Positions 5,869 to 8,092 of a stretch of 8,092 nucleotides of DNA are shown here, piece after piece. The position numbers and the translations under genes were made by a program. The notes beneath the pieces are model-generated. The model was not told the origin of the DNA and ran no database searches. It was given only the letters and a program-made list of their open reading frames with translations. Origin of the DNA: Caldifarciminota bacterium (GTDB taxonomy: Bacteria; Hydrothermota; Tepidihabitantia; SM23-42); the NCBI GenBank assembly GCA_030671005.1, contig DAOVAN010000074.1, positions 1-8,092 on the forward strand, in the 5' to 3' direction. How positions within the stretch are numbered: position 1 is the stretch's first letter; each line of letters opens with the position of its first letter.

Positions 5869-6649
5869 GTGTGATTGCCTTGGTTGGACAGATCTTAACG
5901 CAATCCAGACAACGTATACAATCGATGTCATGTTGATGGCGATGGATGCCTACATTCATCGGACACACCATCTGACACGATTCACACTCGATGCATTTCT
6001 TCTCATCCACCGTCAGTCTTAGCAGGCTGAAACGATTGAATATTGAATATATTGCACCCACCGGGCAGAACGTCCGACAGAAAAATCTCTTGATGGTTAT
6101 GGAGAAGACTATGATGGCGAGTAGTATCGCTATTTTCATGTAGTAGTGCCAGCCGACCAGCGCCTTGAGGTCGCCAGTCTTGTCAGCTAAGACCAGGGGT
6201 ATGCCGGCAATCAAAGCGCCATCCGGGCAGACCTTACAGAACCAGGGCTCAGCCGTTACATAGGCAACGATTCCGGCTACACCGACGAGCACAACATACT
6301 TGAAGTATGAGAAGAACTTGGGCAATCTCATCTTGAATGATCTAATCTTGTAAAGGAGGTCTTGGAAGAATCCAAAGGGACACAGCCAACCGCAGGTCAT
6401 TCTTCCAACAAGCATGCCTACTGTCCCGAAAAAGCCAGCGATGTAAAAGGGTATAAGTTGGAGTCCGATGAAATGTTGTAGTGCTCCCATCGGGCATGAA
6501 AACAGGGCAAGCGGACATCCCCAGCAATTCAAAATAGGCGTGCACCCTCGTTTGAGAAATCCCTGGTATATGCCACCTACGAAAATAGCTGGTATGTATG
6601 CATTCTGAATGATTGATGCGAGAATTTGAACAATACGTTTGCGACTCAT
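5855..6649 (-). CDS. NapH-like membrane polyferredoxin (4Fe-4S protein)
   Basis: This 264-residue integral membrane protein resembles the NapH/NosR/MauN family, which passes electrons between the membrane and iron-sulfur partners. The N-terminus MSRKRIVQILASIIQNAYIP leads into the first hydrophobic region. A cysteine block follows (Cys36, Cys42, Cys45, Cys52). The family's CxxxCP signatures appear as CGWLCP (86-91) and CRTFCP (191-196), with an extra CKVCP at 138-142. Hydrophobic spans lie at about 62-82, 116-132 and 170-186. The C-terminal soluble domain holds two ferredoxin clusters: Cys219/222/225/229 and Cys244/247/250/254. A GTG at 6673 would extend the frame, but ATG 6649 is preferred: it overlaps the stop of the upstream small gene as ATGA and gives the usual family N-terminus. 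No nap, nos or mau genes are nearby. The flavoprotein downstream is the likely electron partner. Confidence 0.9.
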   Translation of the reverse strand: MSRKRIVQILASIIQNAYIPAIFVGGIYQGFLKRGCTPILNCWGCPLALFSCPMGALQHFIGLQLIPFYIAGFFGTVGMLVGRMTCGWLCPFGFFQDLLYKIRSFKMRLPKFFSYFKYVVLVGVAGIVAYVTAEPWFCKVCPDGALIAGIPLVLADKTGDLKALVGWHYYMKIAILLAIIVFSITIKRFFCRTFCPVGAIYSIFNRFSLLRLTVDEKKCIECESCQMVCPMNVGIHRHQHDIDCIRCLDCVKICPTKAITHEVR

Positions 6650-6789
6650 TCGATCCCCATACAGGAAAGACACATCACCGAGCCTACGGTCTCGGTTTCT
6701 ATGAAATCACCGAGCTTACCACCGTACCAGATATTGGCGGCGAAGAAAAGCGTCACAATAATAATGATGATAAGAAATACTTTTCTCAC
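6646..6789 (-). CDS. 47-residue membrane-anchored CxxC peptide
   Basis: This small gene starts with GTG 6789, four bases after a perfect AAGGAGG. Its stop overlaps the polyferredoxin start (ATGA). The peptide has a positively charged tip (R2, K3), an Ile/Val/Phe-rich span (4-20), a short hydrophilic stretch, and CLSC at 40-43, ending MGIE. By the positive-inside rule the CxxC tail should face outside the cytoplasmic membrane. The coupling suggests a dedicated partner or subunit of the polyferredoxin/flavoprotein pair. It might carry a redox-active dithiol or a metal ligand pair. I recognise no named family. The ribosome binding site, overlap and composition make a real gene likely; the role is inference. 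Confidence 0.8.
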   Translation of the reverse strand: MRKVFLIIIIIVTLFFAANIWYGGKLGDFIETETVGSVMCLSCMGIE

Positions 6790-6793
6790 AGAA

Positions 6794-6800
6794 CCTCCTT
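6794..6800 (-). promoter_or_regulatory. Ribosome binding site setting a GTG start
   Basis: AAGGAGG on the minus strand lies four bases before GTG 6789. Because the start codon is GTG and the frame is only 47 codons, this site is the main evidence for the start of the small CxxC gene. Confidence 0.8.
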
Positions 6801-6809
6801 GTGTTAAAA

Positions 6810-6964
6810 GGTTACGTCAATCGGTGACGGGTTACGAAGCCGGTTTCGTCTGGCGTTGCTCGGTTACGTCTTTTGCGACGCGAGACATGATGGAACAACG
6901 ATACAGGCTTCATAATCTTTGATCGTTAGACGTCACCTTTGTTACCGAAACGGGCTTCGTTACC
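6810..6964. repeat. GGTTACG/GGTAACG inverted and direct repeats
   Basis: GGTTACG occurs at 6810-6816, 6830-6836 and 6862-6868, with GGTGACG at 6823-6829. Inverted copies CGTCACC (6931-6937) and CGTTACC (6958-6964) follow. The block GGTTACGAAGCCGGTTTCG (6830-6848) pairs with 6946-6964 at 17 of 19 positions as an inverted repeat about 97 bp apart. The block is itself partly palindromic. The same word family occurs near 994-1026. The region separates the barrel gene from the electron-transfer operon and must contain that operon's promoter if it has one, but no good -35/-10 pair was found. Confidence 0.65.
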
Positions 6965-6984
6965 TTTAAACGCCTAACGTATCC

Positions 6985-7017
6985 GTATCTTCTGAGTGCT
7001 GCGCGCTCAGAAGATAC
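6985..7017. terminator. 15-bp hairpin embedding the stop codon of the barrel gene
   Basis: GTATCTTCTGAGTGC (6985-6999) and GCGCTCAGAAGATAC (7003-7017) form a 15-bp stem, perfect except for one possible G-T wobble, with a 3-base loop. The TGA stop of the outer-membrane protein (7007-7009) and its last codons lie inside the stem. On the minus strand no T-run follows, so it is not a classic intrinsic terminator. It may be a terminator without a U-tract or an mRNA 3'-end stabiliser. Confidence 0.6.
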
Positions 7018-8092
7018 TTGTTAGGGAGAGCTTAACTCCCCTGAAAGGCTCCTCGAAACGGCAGACGCCTCCTGAGCATACGAGTCCACCTTTTTCGCCA
7101 CCGGCGCGAATCCTCAGGTTGTGTCGCGTAGTCAAATCGAGACTCAACTCGACAAGAGGCCAGCTCGTTTCTTCACCGAGTTTGTCGATTAGCCAGTCGG
7201 GTATCCGGTTACGTCGTTCATATCTCAGGGTGAGGACAAAGGCTTCTGGTTTGCCAATTGCAACACTTAGTGCCTGATCATGGTAGTCACTCGTGTCGCT
7301 ACTGACGAATTCGATTTGATACCCGGATTCAATGAAGAAGGAACCGAAATTGTAGGTGACCTCAATATAGGGTTTCGTTTCGGTTTTCTTCTCTACGGGT
7401 TCCTCAATGCCTTGTTTCACAACTTTATCCACGCCGCCGGTGACTTCGAGTTCAAAGCTTGGGTAGGTCTGCAATTTTATGGCTTGCTCGATGACCGCGT
7501 CCATTGATTCATTAGTAATGAAAATCTGTTCCAGGGTATTCAAGGTCGTATCGTGGGTCGATATTTTATTATTGTCGAGTTCAATCGTTGCCCAGTCTAC
7601 CGGTGAGTAGAGTATAGTTGCACCAAACCCGATCTCATCGAGTCCCCGGTTCACTGAGATGCCCGTTTTTATTGGCGTCACCGGTTCGTTGTAGCGGTAG
7701 TCAGCACCGCCTACGCCGATGGTGTCATAGTCCATTGCCTGAAAGGAGATTCCCAACCCGGGTATTGCCAGGCCGGTACTGAATAATACGCCGTAGCCTT
7801 TTAGCCTGCCGCCGAGTCCCGGACGGGTTCCGAGGCGCTGTGCATATTCCAGGTACGCATCAAAGGGACCAGACCTGAAAAAGATGTTGCCACCGAACAG
7901 TTCAGTGAATGCTTTTGGTGTTATATCGGTCTCCTGGTTGACCCGGACGTAGCTGCCACCTAATTTCACTTTCGGTATCAATTTTGTCTCAAAATCAATG
8001 CCTCGTATCTGAGCGGTAGTGTCGTGGTGATTTTTGTTGGGGTACGTGTTTTGTTGGAAAAAGATTTTTGTAGGGTGTACCGCGAGCAGTGT
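7007..8092 (-). CDS. Partial DUF6029-like outer-membrane beta-barrel protein (5' end beyond window)
   Basis: The frame is open from the right edge to the TGA at 7007, so 361 C-terminal residues are visible and the start lies outside. The sequence alternates polar and hydrophobic residues with many Gly, Tyr and Asp turns, as in outer-membrane barrels, and ends SLTSIF with the terminal Phe used by barrel assembly. The segment IRGIDFETKL (29-38 of the visible part) and the C-terminal GGLVCSGGVCRF, with Cys339 and Cys344, match my recollection of DUF6029 proteins. The two cysteines could form a disulfide in an extracellular loop. A TTG at 7981 could be taken for a start, but the protein-like sequence continues upstream through it. 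Function is unknown; members are surface or pore-like proteins of Gram-negative anaerobes. Confidence 0.72.
   Translation of the reverse strand, partial: TLLAVHPTKIFFQQNTYPNKNHHDTTAQIRGIDFETKLIPKVKLGGSYVRVNQETDITPKAFTELFGGNIFFRSGPFDAYLEYAQRLGTRPGLGGRLKGYGVLFSTGLAIPGLGISFQAMDYDTIGVGGADYRYNEPVTPIKTGISVNRGLDEIGFGATILYSPVDWATIELDNNKISTHDTTLNTLEQIFITNESMDAVIEQAIKLQTYPSFELEVTGGVDKVVKQGIEEPVEKKTETKPYIEVTYNFGSFFIESGYQIEFVSSDTSDYHDQALSVAIGKPEAFVLTLRYERRNRIPDWLIDKLGEETSWPLVELSLDLTTRHNLRIRAGGEKGGLVCSGGVCRFEEPFRGVKLSLTSIF

Noticed and set aside
5869..5931. 21-residue N-terminal extension of the flavoprotein
   Set aside because: The extension overlaps the polyferredoxin coding sequence by a further 63 bp and has no family-like character. 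The internal ATG at 5868 has AAGG at a good distance and gives a normal operon overlap.
6650..6673. GTG start extending the polyferredoxin by 8 residues
   Set aside because: These bases encode the CLSC end of the small upstream gene. The ATGA overlap and family-like N-terminus favour ATG 6649.
6613..6922. Plus-strand frames opposite the small CxxC gene and its upstream repeats
   Set aside because: They have no ribosome binding site or recognisable motifs, and part of them is antisense to the better supported small gene.

Overview
The window (about 8.1 kb) looks like a piece of a bacterial chromosome from a deep-branching, probably anaerobic, Gram-negative lineage. Three things point this way: an outer-membrane beta-barrel protein ending in phenylalanine, an iron-sulfur-rich membrane electron-transfer operon, and standard AGGAGG-type ribosome binding sites with a textbook sigma-70 promoter. 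The intergenic regions carry degenerate short-word repeats (ATCCGTTT-like, CGAAATC-like and GGTAACG-like). I associate such repeats with uncultured candidate phyla such as WOR-3, but that placement is a low-confidence inference.

Left third, plus strand. A 223-bp leader contains three palindromes spaced 50-51 bp apart. It is followed by an LsrF-type (DhnA-family) thiolase/aldolase at 224-1003. A 156-bp repeat-rich spacer leads to a zinc-dependent medium-chain dehydrogenase at 1160-2185.

Middle, minus strand. A hypothetical coiled-coil protein (2187-2762) converges on the dehydrogenase with 1 bp between the stop codons. It lies downstream of enolase (2877-4160), with a possible 28-residue ORF (2788-2874) between them. 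Enolase has a near-ideal TTGACA-16-TATAAT promoter at 4208-4235.

Right half, minus strand. Three overlapping genes form a tight operon, read from right to left: a 47-residue membrane-anchored peptide with a C-terminal CxxC (6646-6789), a NapH-like polytopic polyferredoxin (5855-6649), and a GltD-like NAD(P)H/FAD oxidoreductase fused to a TM2-like membrane segment (4294-5868). Together they look like a membrane module passing electrons between NAD(P)H and iron-sulfur centres, possibly ending at an extracytoplasmic dithiol. This is the best candidate here for an under-described system.

Upstream of the operon is a 216-bp gap with inverted and direct GGTTACG repeats and a 15-bp-stem hairpin. That hairpin swallows the stop codon of the last gene, a DUF6029-like outer-membrane barrel (7007-8092), which runs off the right edge of the window. 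I saw no RNA genes, insertion sequences, CRISPR arrays or origins.
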